From the NCBI RefSeq assembly GCF_000739635.1, contig NZ_BATQ01000019.1, positions 1 through 64,000 of the forward strand: a stretch of 64,000 bases of DNA, written 5' to 3'. The DNA comes from Verrucomicrobium sp. BvORR034. GTDB lineage: Bacteria; Verrucomicrobiota; Verrucomicrobiia; Verrucomicrobiales; Verrucomicrobiaceae. The notes beneath the pieces are model-generated. The model saw only the letters and a program-made list of their open reading frames with translations. It was not told the origin of the DNA and did no database searches. The stretch's first letter is position 1. The number at the start of each line of letters is the position of its first letter. A program made the translations under genes and the position numbers. Positions 1 to 7,907 of the stretch are shown here, piece after piece.

Positions 1-469
1 CCGCAGGAGCGCCTGGGCGGGGCGGGGCACCCACACCAGCGGGACGCGGGGCGGCAGGTGCTGCTGGGGCCGGAGGGGCACCAGAGGTATCAACTTTTAC
101 ATACGCCGTCGCACGGGAGGCGGGCGGCGGCGGCAGGCTGACGGGAGCCGTGGCCTGACGGGCGGCGGGCGGTGGCAGCGGAGAACTCGGAAGCTGAATG
201 GAGGCCGTGGCCTTGCTGACAGGCGCGGCGGGCTTGGCCAAACCAGCAGGCGCTGGGACAGCTGCGGCACCAGCGGGCGTGATCGACGTCGTGATCGGGC
301 GTGGAACCTGGGCCGTCGCCGGCGTCACCGGCGCAGTCAGTTCCTTCGGCTGCGTCACACCAGCACCCGGGCGAGCCCTAAGGGTGATGCGCACCGTTTC
401 TTTCTTCAACGGCACTGCGGCGGTCTTTGCGGGAGGAGTTGGTGGCTGATTGGGCTGGTTGTCGCTCAT
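1..469 (-). CDS. Pro/Ala-rich protein, N-terminal part (runs off the left edge)
   Basis: Only the first 156 codons are in the window; the frame is still open at base 1. It starts at an ATG and begins MSDNQPNQPPTPPAKTAA. A basic stretch, KKETVRITLRARPGAG, lies at residues 22-37, and everything after it is low-complexity Pro, Ala, Val and Thr, with no transmembrane segment and no signal peptide. No domain is recognisable, and the visible part is probably disordered, so it may be the flexible leader of a larger protein whose folded region lies outside the window. No good Shine-Dalgarno sequence precedes the ATG. The frame is well supported by codon choice and by the absence of stops, but no function can be assigned. 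It is divergent from the epimerase gene, with about 200 bases between them. Confidence 0.65.
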   Translation of the reverse strand, partial: MSDNQPNQPPTPPAKTAAVPLKKETVRITLRARPGAGVTQPKELTAPVTPATAQVPRPITTSITPAGAAAVPAPAGLAKPAAPVSKATASIQLPSSPLPPPAARQATAPVSLPPPPASRATAYVKVDTSGAPPAPAAPAAPRPAGVGAPPRPGAPA

Positions 470-677
470 GGTGCAAAAAGTCTGTCGCGGGCATAAAAAG
501 TCCCCCGAATTTCAAAAAGTCTAGCTGGTGCCCACTTCCAACGTCAATAGCTTTCAAGAAAGTTGAAGGGAAAATCGCGCGTGGTGTGACGCTTCCGTTT
601 CTCCGATGCAGTCAGGAGCCAACTTTTGCTTGCCTCCGGCCCCAGCCCACCCATTCTGACCGCCCTTTTTCCTAATC

Positions 678-1640
678 ATGAAAGTCCTAGTTACCGGCGG
701 CGCAGGTTTCATCGGTTCCCATACGGTTGAGCGTCTGCTCGCCCAGGGGGCCGAAGTTGGCATTCTTGACAACTTCAATGACTACTACGCCCCCGAGATC
801 AAGCGGAACAACATCTCCGCAGTGCTGGATCGCATCACCCTCGTGGAAGGTGACCTGCGGGATCCTGAAGTCGTGGAGAAGACTTTCGCGGAAGGAAAAT
901 ATGATGCGGTGATCCACCTGGCAGCCCGCGCCGGAGTCCGTCCGTCGATCGAGCAGCCCGAGCTCTATATAGATACCAATATCAAGGGCACCTTCTACCT
1001 GCTGGAGGCCTGCAAGCGCCATGGGGTGAAGAAATTCGTCTTCGCCAGCTCCTCCTCCGTGTACGGGGTGAACAAGAAGGTACCCTTTGCTGAAGAGGAT
1101 CCCATTCTCCAGACCATCAGCCCTTATGCCATGACCAAGATGGCGGGTGAGCAGATGTGCTCCAACTACAGCACCCTGTACGGCATCCGCTGCGTGTGCC
1201 TGCGTTTCTTCACGGTCTATGGCCCCCGCCAGCGCCCTGATCTCGCCATTTCCAAGTTCTCCAAGCTGATCCTCGAGGACAAGCCGATCGATCGGTACGG
1301 CAAGGGGGACACCGCGCGTGACTACACCTTTATCAGCGACATCGTGGACGGCATCATCGGTGCCCTGAACTACGAGGAAGGTCCGCTGTGCAGCATCTTC
1401 AATCTGGGCGGATCTCAAACGGTGAACCTCAACCAAATGATTGGGGCCATCGAGGACGCGCTTGGCAAGAAGGCCATGATCAATGAGATGCCTGAACAGC
1501 CTGGCGATGTGCCCCTGACCAGCGCAGACGTGAGCAAAGCCAGCAAGCTTCTCAACTTCAAGCCGACCACTCACCTGGACACCGGCATTCCGAAGTTCGT
1601 GGAGTGGTTCCTGGAGATGCGGAAGCTCGGACTTCGCTAA
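678..1640 (+). CDS. NAD-dependent epimerase, UDP-glucuronate 4-epimerase type
   Basis: Extended short-chain dehydrogenase of 320 residues, acting in the cytoplasm on nucleotide sugars. The N-terminal Rossmann motif GGAGFIGSH (residues 7-15) binds NAD, and the catalytic pair is Tyr150 and Lys154 in YAMTK, after a serine-rich strand near residue 124. The DNFNDYY motif at residues 31-37 and the RFFTVYGPRQRPD motif are typical of UDP-glucuronate/UDP-galacturonate 4-epimerases (CapI/LspL group) rather than GalE, so that substrate is likely but not proven. Such enzymes supply galacturonate for surface polysaccharide. Length is normal for the family and the ATG begins directly with the MKVLVTGGAG strand. 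It appears to be a single-gene unit; no glycosyltransferases are adjacent. Confidence 0.88.
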   Translation: MKVLVTGGAGFIGSHTVERLLAQGAEVGILDNFNDYYAPEIKRNNISAVLDRITLVEGDLRDPEVVEKTFAEGKYDAVIHLAARAGVRPSIEQPELYIDTNIKGTFYLLEACKRHGVKKFVFASSSSVYGVNKKVPFAEEDPILQTISPYAMTKMAGEQMCSNYSTLYGIRCVCLRFFTVYGPRQRPDLAISKFSKLILEDKPIDRYGKGDTARDYTFISDIVDGIIGALNYEEGPLCSIFNLGGSQTVNLNQMIGAIEDALGKKAMINEMPEQPGDVPLTSADVSKASKLLNFKPTTHLDTGIPKFVEWFLEMRKLGLR

Positions 1641-1993
1641 GAGTTCCGTCTCTCCAAGTCTAGATGTTCTGGGCTGTAAGCCCGATTTATGCAGGGACGT
1701 CCGTGGTGGGCAGGCTTGATGAGGGCCGTGCCTTCAGCCCTTGTGAACCGTCTGGTTCCGCGAATGGTAGCGACGGCAACGATTCGCTTTTGAGTATTAG
1801 TATCATATGGAAAATATATCTTGCCTCTGGGCATGAGGTTGTGATTTCATAACTCACGCCTTGGAAAAACCCGCTGCTGCGCCGGCCGGAGCCTCCACTA
1901 GAGCTCGGCCAGCGGTCTTCCCACAAGGGGATTGGATCACATCAACCACCACCGCCCAGGGCAAACCGTGGCGGTATCTCAAGCAGCCATCCC
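1641..1993. other. Intergenic region without a recognisable gene
   Basis: About 350 bases between the epimerase and the autotransporter gene. Short open frames exist on both strands, but none has good codon usage or a ribosome binding site. A patch around 1795-1830 is AT-rich and could contain the promoter of the downstream gene, but no clear -35/-10 pair was found. No terminator-type hairpin with a T run follows the epimerase. Confidence 0.5.
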
Positions 1994-4798
1994 ATGAAAA
2001 CACGCACGTATGTGTGGGGGACCCTTTGTGTCCTCATGGCCACGTCTCTCGTGGCAGACCTGACGGCCGGTCCAGCTGGGACCTCCGCCGGGAAGGAATC
2101 CAAGGCCGTGACATTGGAAGACCGATGGAGTCTCCCGGGTACCTTTGGAGGAGGAATCAAAACCACAGGTGAATACACCGACGGCAATCTGTTTCTCGTG
2201 GTGCCCCTGCACAGCAGCCTGGGGAGGGATGGTATCCTCGGTGGGGATGTGCTCTTTCTGGAGCCGTACACCTCCTGGGGAGAACGCGGAGAAGTGGCGG
2301 CAAGTATTGGCCTGGGCTGGAGGCATCTTTTCAGCGATCAGTCCGTGACTGCCATCACCCGGCCGGATGGTCACCAAGCCGGATTCATGGAAGAGGGCTT
2401 CTACGTGGGGGCCAATGTCTTTGTGGACATGCTGGACACGGAGGCGGACAACCAGTTCTGGCAGTTGGGGTTCGGGATTGAGGCTGGGACCCGGTATGTG
2501 GAAGTACGGGGAAACTACTACCTCCCGCTCTCCGACCGCCAGCTCGCGGAGGAGATTCGTACGCGGGAGACTTTCACCAGTTCCCGCTCGCGCACCTACC
2601 AGAGCGCCACCCCGCTGAACCAGCCCTTCGCCACGGGCAATACCATCCAGCAGGATGCCCTCTTCACCACGAGACGGGCCACGACCACCAGCACCACGAC
2701 CATCGAGCGGCTGTTCCAGAGGTTTGAGGATGGCATGGAGGGCTGGGACGCTGAGGTGGCCGTCCTCGTGCCGGGCCTGGACAAGTACTGCGACCTCAAG
2801 CTGATCGGAGGTTATTTCAAGTTAGACAATCAGCCATTCGGCCCGCAAACCGGGGGCACGGGCAATGTGGAGGGATGGAAGGCGGGTGTGGAGCTGCGGC
2901 CTGTGCCAGCGCTGGTGCTCACCGCCACCTGGTACGAGGACGAACGCTTTGTGGGGGACGACTGGCTCTTTGGCCTGCGCATGGAACTGCCGTTTGAGAT
3001 GGGGGACCTCGGCGATGGCAAGACCTTCTGGAAACGCATCTCCGATTCCTTCCGTCCCCGTCGTCGCCATCTGGCAGAGCGTCTTGCTGAGCCGGTGCAC
3101 CGCCAGAATGCGGCGATCAAGGTGGCCAGCACTGTGGAGGAAGCGGCGGCCAAGGCCAGCACCCAGGTGAAGACGGTGACCAAGGTGGTCTCACAGAGCG
3201 CCCGACGGCTCGTGTTGAAGGAGGACATCGTGTTCGCCAACAACGGACCGGCGACTGGCAATGGCATTCAGGAGGGAGACAGCCATGGCGATGGCACTGC
3301 GGAACTGCCGTTGGACACCATCCAGGGGGCTGCTGACATCGCCCAGGCCAACAGCAATGCCACCTCCCGGACTTGGAACGTGTACACCCAGGGCACTTCA
3401 AGCGCCTATCATGAGAACGTGATGGCCACCACCGGCAGCGTGATCTTCATCGGCAGCGGTGATCTGATCCCGGGAGTGGGTGGCACGAGTTTTGGCGTTG
3501 GCCCTGCTCCAGCGGTCAAGGGAGGCTTCTACAGCGAAGGCATCGGCCTCTTTGGTCTGATAGGGTATGACATCTCCTGCGGGCTCTCCACGAGCGGAGA
3601 CGGCGTGAGGCTGGTCAATGTGGAAACCTTCATCATTGGCTCCAACACCTTCCAATCTCTGAAGGGCAACGGAGTGCATGTGAAGACCACCGGCGATGCG
3701 GTCAGCGAGGGAATCCTCTTGTTCAACACCTTCGACGGCATCTGCGATGAGTCTGTCTTGCTGGAGTCCAGGGATTGTTCCCAGCTGGCAGTCGCCCTCT
3801 TGGGCAACCAGTTCACCGATGGACATGATGCCTATGTCTCTGCCTCCAGCCGGGATCATTCGGAGCTGGGTATCTTTGCTTTTGGGAACGACTTCGGCGG
3901 GGGCAGTAGCGATGTCTTCAAGATCAGGTCGTACGACTGCTCCACCCTGGAATTCCATGCAGAGCTCAACCTCATCTCCGACTCGGGAGGCGACGGGTTT
4001 TCCTTCCGTTCGAAAGGGAATTCCAAACTCAAGGCCATGGTCATCAACAACGAGATCTACAACGTGTGGGATGATGGGATCGGCGCCGAGGCCAAACACG
4101 ACTCATTCCTCAAGCTCACCATCCTGGGCAACACCTTTGGCGGCGCAGGAAATCACTACATCGAGCACATGAGCTATGACGATGCATTTGCAAAAGTCAC
4201 GGTGGGCCAGAACAGCTTCAACAGCGCGGACAACGACGCCATCCATGTGGAGGCGCACGACAGCTCGTTCACCAAGCTGGTGGCCGATGGCAACACCATC
4301 CACCATCAGTCGGGCTACGGCATTTTTGGCTTGGTGGATGAAGGTGCCAGGCTGAAAGCCACGATCACCAACAACATCATTGGCAACACCATTGTGGATG
4401 GCATCATGCTCAGCGCAACGGGATGTCTGGACTTCACCATCGCTGGCAACCAGATTGCGGACGTTCCGACAGGCATTGGCATCTCAGTCTTCAACGACGG
4501 CCATGCAGAGGGGGCCATTGCGAGCAACCTCATCACGGGCAATTTCAATACCGGGGTGGTCGTCTATCTCGCCGGATCGGATCCCTTCGCCGACATCCGG
4601 ATTGAGGGGAACACGCTCACCGGCCCGGACGTGGATGGCATCAATCTCAAACACACCGCGGGGTCGCTGAACATCAGTGGTGACTTCAGCAACAGTGTGA
4701 CTGGATTTGGGAGCAATGCTCTGCGGGTCACCGGAACCCCGTCAGGGTCAATCATCATCAACGGCGTGATCCTCTCGCCGCCCGCCAATTTCCCGTAA
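1994..4798 (+). CDS. Inverse-autotransporter-type outer membrane protein with beta-helix passenger
   Basis: 934 residues. Residues 1-26 are a signal peptide. Residues about 40-345 are rich in alternating aromatic/polar strands ending in glycine turns (GEYTDGNLFLVVPLHS, then GWDAEVAVLVPGLDKY, then GWKAGVELRPVPALVLTATW), the pattern of the intimin/invasin inverse autotransporter barrel. Residues about 350-410 are a helical linker with many Ala, Lys and Arg. From about 410 to the end, the sequence has repeated GNxF/GNTI-like turns (ILLFNTF, LLGNQF, AFGNDF, VINNEI, ILGNTF, DGNTI, ITNNII, IAGNQI, EGNTL), as in right-handed parallel beta-helices. The barrel-first, passenger-last order fits export of the C-terminal helix to the surface. 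It may act in adhesion or polysaccharide binding; the ligand is unknown. A strong terminator follows, so it is probably monocistronic. Confidence 0.75.
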   Translation: MKTRTYVWGTLCVLMATSLVADLTAGPAGTSAGKESKAVTLEDRWSLPGTFGGGIKTTGEYTDGNLFLVVPLHSSLGRDGILGGDVLFLEPYTSWGERGEVAASIGLGWRHLFSDQSVTAITRPDGHQAGFMEEGFYVGANVFVDMLDTEADNQFWQLGFGIEAGTRYVEVRGNYYLPLSDRQLAEEIRTRETFTSSRSRTYQSATPLNQPFATGNTIQQDALFTTRRATTTSTTTIERLFQRFEDGMEGWDAEVAVLVPGLDKYCDLKLIGGYFKLDNQPFGPQTGGTGNVEGWKAGVELRPVPALVLTATWYEDERFVGDDWLFGLRMELPFEMGDLGDGKTFWKRISDSFRPRRRHLAERLAEPVHRQNAAIKVASTVEEAAAKASTQVKTVTKVVSQSARRLVLKEDIVFANNGPATGNGIQEGDSHGDGTAELPLDTIQGAADIAQANSNATSRTWNVYTQGTSSAYHENVMATTGSVIFIGSGDLIPGVGGTSFGVGPAPAVKGGFYSEGIGLFGLIGYDISCGLSTSGDGVRLVNVETFIIGSNTFQSLKGNGVHVKTTGDAVSEGILLFNTFDGICDESVLLESRDCSQLAVALLGNQFTDGHDAYVSASSRDHSELGIFAFGNDFGGGSSDVFKIRSYDCSTLEFHAELNLISDSGGDGFSFRSKGNSKLKAMVINNEIYNVWDDGIGAEAKHDSFLKLTILGNTFGGAGNHYIEHMSYDDAFAKVTVGQNSFNSADNDAIHVEAHDSSFTKLVADGNTIHHQSGYGIFGLVDEGARLKATITNNIIGNTIVDGIMLSATGCLDFTIAGNQIADVPTGIGISVFNDGHAEGAIASNLITGNFNTGVVVYLAGSDPFADIRIEGNTLTGPDVDGINLKHTAGSLNISGDFSNSVTGFGSNALRVTGTPSGSIIINGVILSPPANFP

Positions 4799-4825
4799 GG
4801 GTGTGTTCATGGTGCTGATGGCAGA

Positions 4826-4865
4826 ACGTCCGGCCACCTGGCGTGGCCGGGCGTTTTGTTTTTTT
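4826..4865 (+). terminator. Rho-independent terminator after the autotransporter gene
   Basis: A 12-base arm (ACGTCCGGCCAC) pairs with GTGGCCGGGCGT across a five-base loop, with a single G-U pair, and is followed by a T-rich tail (TTTGTTTTTTT). It lies 28 bases after the stop codon, which is the classical arrangement for intrinsic termination. Confidence 0.9.
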
Positions 4866-4924
4866 GAGTGTCAGAGGGCGCTGTCACATCTGACGGGTTG
4901 CGGGAGCGAAGATGCTGCGGAAAC

Positions 4925-6118
4925 ATGGCGCAATCCCGTCCGCCCGATCTGACCATGACTGAAGCCCTTCCCTCCTCCGTCACTGAACTCGCCCAGGCGC
5001 TGGTCCGCATTCCCTCCGTCAATCCGGACGGTGAGCCCGGCACGGGGAAGACGGGCGAGGCGGACTGCGCTGTATATGTGGCGCGATTTTTGGAAACGGC
5101 AGGGGCCACGGCGGTGCTGGAGGAAGTGCTGCCTGGCCGCCCCAATGTGATCGGGCGCTTTCCTAGTCAGCCTTTGGCTGGGGGTGGAAAGAAGCCAGTG
5201 GTTCTCTTTGGACCTCACACTGACACAGTCGGTGTGGGTGGCATGACGATCGACCCCTTTGGCGGTGAGGTCAGGGACGGCAAGCTTTGGGGGCGTGGGG
5301 CGTGTGATACGAAAGGCCCCATGGCCGCCATGCTCTGGGCGCTGTGGGAGTTGCGGGAAGAGATTCCCAACCTTCCGGTCGAGGTGCATTTTGCCGGATT
5401 CATGTCCGAGGAGTCGTCCCAATATGGCTCCCGTCATTTCGCGAAGCACCACGGCCAGGACTACGCCTTTGCCTTCATTGCAGAGCCCACCAGCCTGCAG
5501 ACGGTCTTCAAACACAAAGGCAGCCTGTGGGCGGACATTGAGACCTTTGGCGTGGCCGTGCACGGCTCCCGGCCTGAGCTGGGGGAGAATGCGATCTTGA
5601 AGATGGCCCGCCTCATCAAGCTGTTGGATGGCGACTTTCGCCAGCAGTTGAAGGATGCCTCTGGTCAGGACGAATGGCTGGGGCAGAGCACGATCAGCCT
5701 GGGCATGATTCAGGGTGGTTCACGGCCCAACATCACGGCCGACCACTGCTGCCTCACGGTGGACATCCGCTACACACCTGGTGTGGCGCGGCTGGGCGGG
5801 CCGATGCTGCTGCTGGAGGAGTTTGTGAAACAGCACGATGCCACGGCAGTGGTGAATCCGCGAGGTCGTGAAGCCGCCTCGCCGTGCCTCGACACGTCGG
5901 CGGAAGATCCCTTTGTGCAGGCGCTGGTGCGCCATGGCGCGACGCTGACGGGGGCACCCTGGTTCTGTGATGCGGCCTATCTCGCCGAGGTGGGCGTGCC
6001 TGCCGTGGCCGTGGGACCAGGTTCCATTGCCCAGGCGCATACGAAGGATGAGTGGATCGATCTGACCGAGCTGGAACGGGGAGCGAAGTTCTGGATGGAC
6101 TATCTCCGGGGTTTGTAG
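4925..6118 (+). CDS. M20 family metallopeptidase/deacylase (ArgE/DapE/ACY1-like)
   Basis: Cytoplasmic two-metal amidohydrolase of about 397 residues. Family marks are the HTD zinc ligand motif (LFGPHTDTVG), the GRGACDTKG motif with the bridging Asp, the SEES motif with the general-base Glu and adjacent Glu ligand, AEPTS, the dimerisation-domain segment beginning HKGSLWADIETFG, and a late His ligand in QAHTKDEW. The family hydrolyses N-acyl amino acids or small peptides; the exact substrate cannot be read from sequence. The chosen ATG has a weak GGA at a suitable distance. A second ATG at 4955 (MTEALPSS) fits the usual family start equally well, and a GTG at 4868 seems too far upstream because it would sit at the tail of the preceding terminator. 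It is followed after 48 bases by the PIG-L gene and probably co-transcribed with it. Confidence 0.85.
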   Translation: MAQSRPPDLTMTEALPSSVTELAQALVRIPSVNPDGEPGTGKTGEADCAVYVARFLETAGATAVLEEVLPGRPNVIGRFPSQPLAGGGKKPVVLFGPHTDTVGVGGMTIDPFGGEVRDGKLWGRGACDTKGPMAAMLWALWELREEIPNLPVEVHFAGFMSEESSQYGSRHFAKHHGQDYAFAFIAEPTSLQTVFKHKGSLWADIETFGVAVHGSRPELGENAILKMARLIKLLDGDFRQQLKDASGQDEWLGQSTISLGMIQGGSRPNITADHCCLTVDIRYTPGVARLGGPMLLLEEFVKQHDATAVVNPRGREAASPCLDTSAEDPFVQALVRHGATLTGAPWFCDAAYLAEVGVPAVAVGPGSIAQAHTKDEWIDLTELERGAKFWMDYLRGL

Positions 6119-6166
6119 TTCCATCGTCGGGCGTGTGCCCGCCATGAGATCCGAACCTGCCCTTCC

Positions 6167-6937
6167 ATGTTGAATCAGATCCTTGGGTGGCTGCGGCATG
6201 GCATGAACACTTGCACTTCTGCGCTGCTCACCGCACAGTTGCTGAAACGTGCGGAGCCCGTGCTCTCAGTGAGCCAGGTGCCCGTGGTGGTGGTTGCCCC
6301 GCACGAAGATGATGAGACCTTTGGCTGCGGTGGACTCATTGCCCTGAAACGCCAGTTGGGTGTTCCGGTGACGGTTGTCTTTGTCTCGGACGGAGGTGGG
6401 GGGTATCAAGAAGGAACGACAGCTCCTCCGGACATTGTGGCCGTTCGCGAGAAAGAGGCGCTGGAGGCCACCGGCGTCTTGGGAGTGCCGGTGGAGCACG
6501 TCCAGTTTCTACACTATCCGGACACACGATTGGGCAAGCTTGATGAGGTGGATCGTCGGCGACTGGTGTCCACCTTGACGGAGTGTTTCAACCAGCATGC
6601 GCAGTTGGAGGTGTATGTGACCCATCAGCGGGACCTGCATCCTGACCATGAGGCGACTTGTCGTGCGGTCATGGAGGCGGTGTCGCGAAGCTCCTCCCAG
6701 GTTCGCTTGTTTGAGTATCCCATCTGGATCCGGTGGATGGGCAAGTTCCATCGCAACCTTCAGTGGTCAGATTTTCCTGGGCTGATCAAGGTCTCGATCG
6801 CCCCTGTGCATGCGACGAAGCTGCGGGCCATTCAGGCCTACACCAGCCAGATTGGTATGCTTGGTCGTGCGCATCTGCGCTGCTATGAGCAAGTGTGGGA
6901 GATCTTTGTGGAGCGACCTCGTCCCCATCAACCATGA
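6167..6937 (+). CDS. PIG-L family N-acetylglucosaminyl-type deacetylase
   Basis: 256-residue zinc-dependent deacetylase of the PIG-L/MshB/BshB fold. The first metal motif is APHEDDE at residues 44-50 and the second is HPDH at residues 158-161, both intact. A Rossmann-like start (VPVVVVAPHEDDE) and GGGGYQEG loop are as in other members. The family removes acetyl groups from N-acetylglucosamine-containing glycolipids, thiol precursors or antibiotics. The neighbouring methyltransferase overlaps its stop codon, so the two are likely to modify the same glycoconjugate or small molecule, but the substrate is unknown. Residues 1-36 form an amphipathic extension before the catalytic core. Confidence 0.85.
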   Translation: MLNQILGWLRHGMNTCTSALLTAQLLKRAEPVLSVSQVPVVVVAPHEDDETFGCGGLIALKRQLGVPVTVVFVSDGGGGYQEGTTAPPDIVAVREKEALEATGVLGVPVEHVQFLHYPDTRLGKLDEVDRRRLVSTLTECFNQHAQLEVYVTHQRDLHPDHEATCRAVMEAVSRSSSQVRLFEYPIWIRWMGKFHRNLQWSDFPGLIKVSIAPVHATKLRAIQAYTSQIGMLGRAHLRCYEQVWEIFVERPRPHQP

Positions 6938-7554
6938 GCCCTCAACCCAAGCCATCCTGGTGGAAGCGTGCGCGGCATGTTCCCGGACGCCTGCGCACTC
7001 GTCTCTGGCTGATGATGGGGCGGCCCATGCCCATCACTTCGCAGGATCGCAAGGTGCTGGAGACGATCATCCTTCCCAAGGTGGCGGCTGAACATCACCG
7101 CGTGCTCTTCGTGGGTTGTGAGATTTACACCGCCCACTACCGCACCTTCTTCCGGCGGAATGACTATCACACTCTCGACTACGATCCCGCAAAACAGCGT
7201 TACGGGGCACGGCAGCACAAGGTGGGCTCCGCCACCGAACTGGATCGCTACTATCCAGCGGAGTGGTTTGATGCGGTGATCTTCAACGGCGTACTCGGCT
7301 ACGGTATTGATGAGCTCGCAGGTGCGGAGGCCGCCATCGCTGCGTGCCGTACGGTTCTAAAGCCGGGTGGTCTTTTGGTGGTGGGATGGAATGACCGGCC
7401 CGAAGTGCGTGCGCTGGTGGAGGCCAGCCAGGAACTCCAGCACGGATTAAAGCCCGTGGTGTTCGAGCCCCTCGGGGTGGTGCAGACGGAGCCCATCGAT
7501 GTGGTGAAGCACGTGTATAGTTTTTTTGTGAAGGAAGAAGCGGGGAGACAATAG
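6934..7554 (+). CDS. SAM-dependent methyltransferase-like protein
   Basis: 206 residues, starting at an ATG that overlaps the preceding TGA (ATGA), so translational coupling with the PIG-L gene is expected. The fold is class I methyltransferase: VLFVGCEIYT (weak motif I), an acidic LDYDPAK after strand 2, FDAVIFNGVLGYG for strand 4, and LKPGGLLVVGW for strand 5. Motif I has Cys-Glu where most enzymes have D/E-x-G-x-G, so SAM binding should not be taken for granted. The first 45 residues are basic. Upstream in-frame start codons lie inside the previous gene and are unlikely. Together with the deacetylase it could tailor a surface glycan, which is inference from overlap only. Confidence 0.7.
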   Translation: MSPQPKPSWWKRARHVPGRLRTRLWLMMGRPMPITSQDRKVLETIILPKVAAEHHRVLFVGCEIYTAHYRTFFRRNDYHTLDYDPAKQRYGARQHKVGSATELDRYYPAEWFDAVIFNGVLGYGIDELAGAEAAIAACRTVLKPGGLLVVGWNDRPEVRALVEASQELQHGLKPVVFEPLGVVQTEPIDVVKHVYSFFVKEEAGRQ

Positions 7555-7907
7555 GAAAGCGCGGACCAGATGGCCTATAGCCTCCGCAAGCGGGTTGGAG
7601 TTTGGGCGGTGCATGGGGGAACGAACTTCTCGCACGGAACGACGGCCTTCGGTCTGTCAAGCAACACCCGTGCGTCGGACCGCCACAACTCCTTCGGAGT
7701 AGAGCTTCATCATCCGCCTGCCCAACGTAGACTCGCTCGAAGCTCATCAACGTTGGGCTTGTAGCCGCATCCTCTTCGATGAAGAGCTTCGATGGAGCGC
7801 CAACCGGAACTTGCCGCCCAAGGCCATCCTGAAGACGGCATCCTACTTGTCACTTTTCACTGCCTCGCTCTCCCCTGACCTCAAGTCTTCTGTCTGCGGC
7901 GAAGCCG
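7555..7907. other. Intergenic region with several short hairpins
   Basis: No credible gene. It contains a 9-bp inverted repeat (7720-7728 with 7750-7758), a CTCTTC-GAT-GAAGAG palindrome near 7770, several TTCG-loop mini-hairpins (near 7645 and 7695), and GCGGC-GAA-GCCGC at 7896-7908, which overlaps the corA stop codon. It separates two convergent genes, so some of these may serve as terminators, but none has a T run. Confidence 0.5.
7720..7758. repeat. 9-bp inverted repeat (GCCCAACGT/ACGTTGGGC)
   Basis: Perfect 9-base arms separated by 21 bases, in the gap between the convergent methyltransferase and corA genes. It could be a protein binding palindrome or a stem-loop in the 3' tail of either transcript. 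Confidence 0.6.

Noticed and set aside
687-1574. A 295-codon open frame on the minus strand, opposite the epimerase.
   Set aside because: It is the complement of a well-identified gene, has no recognisable domains, and arises from codon bias in high-GC DNA.
3398-4099. A 233-codon minus-strand frame inside the autotransporter gene.
   Set aside because: It is antisense to a clear beta-helix coding region and lacks any domain.
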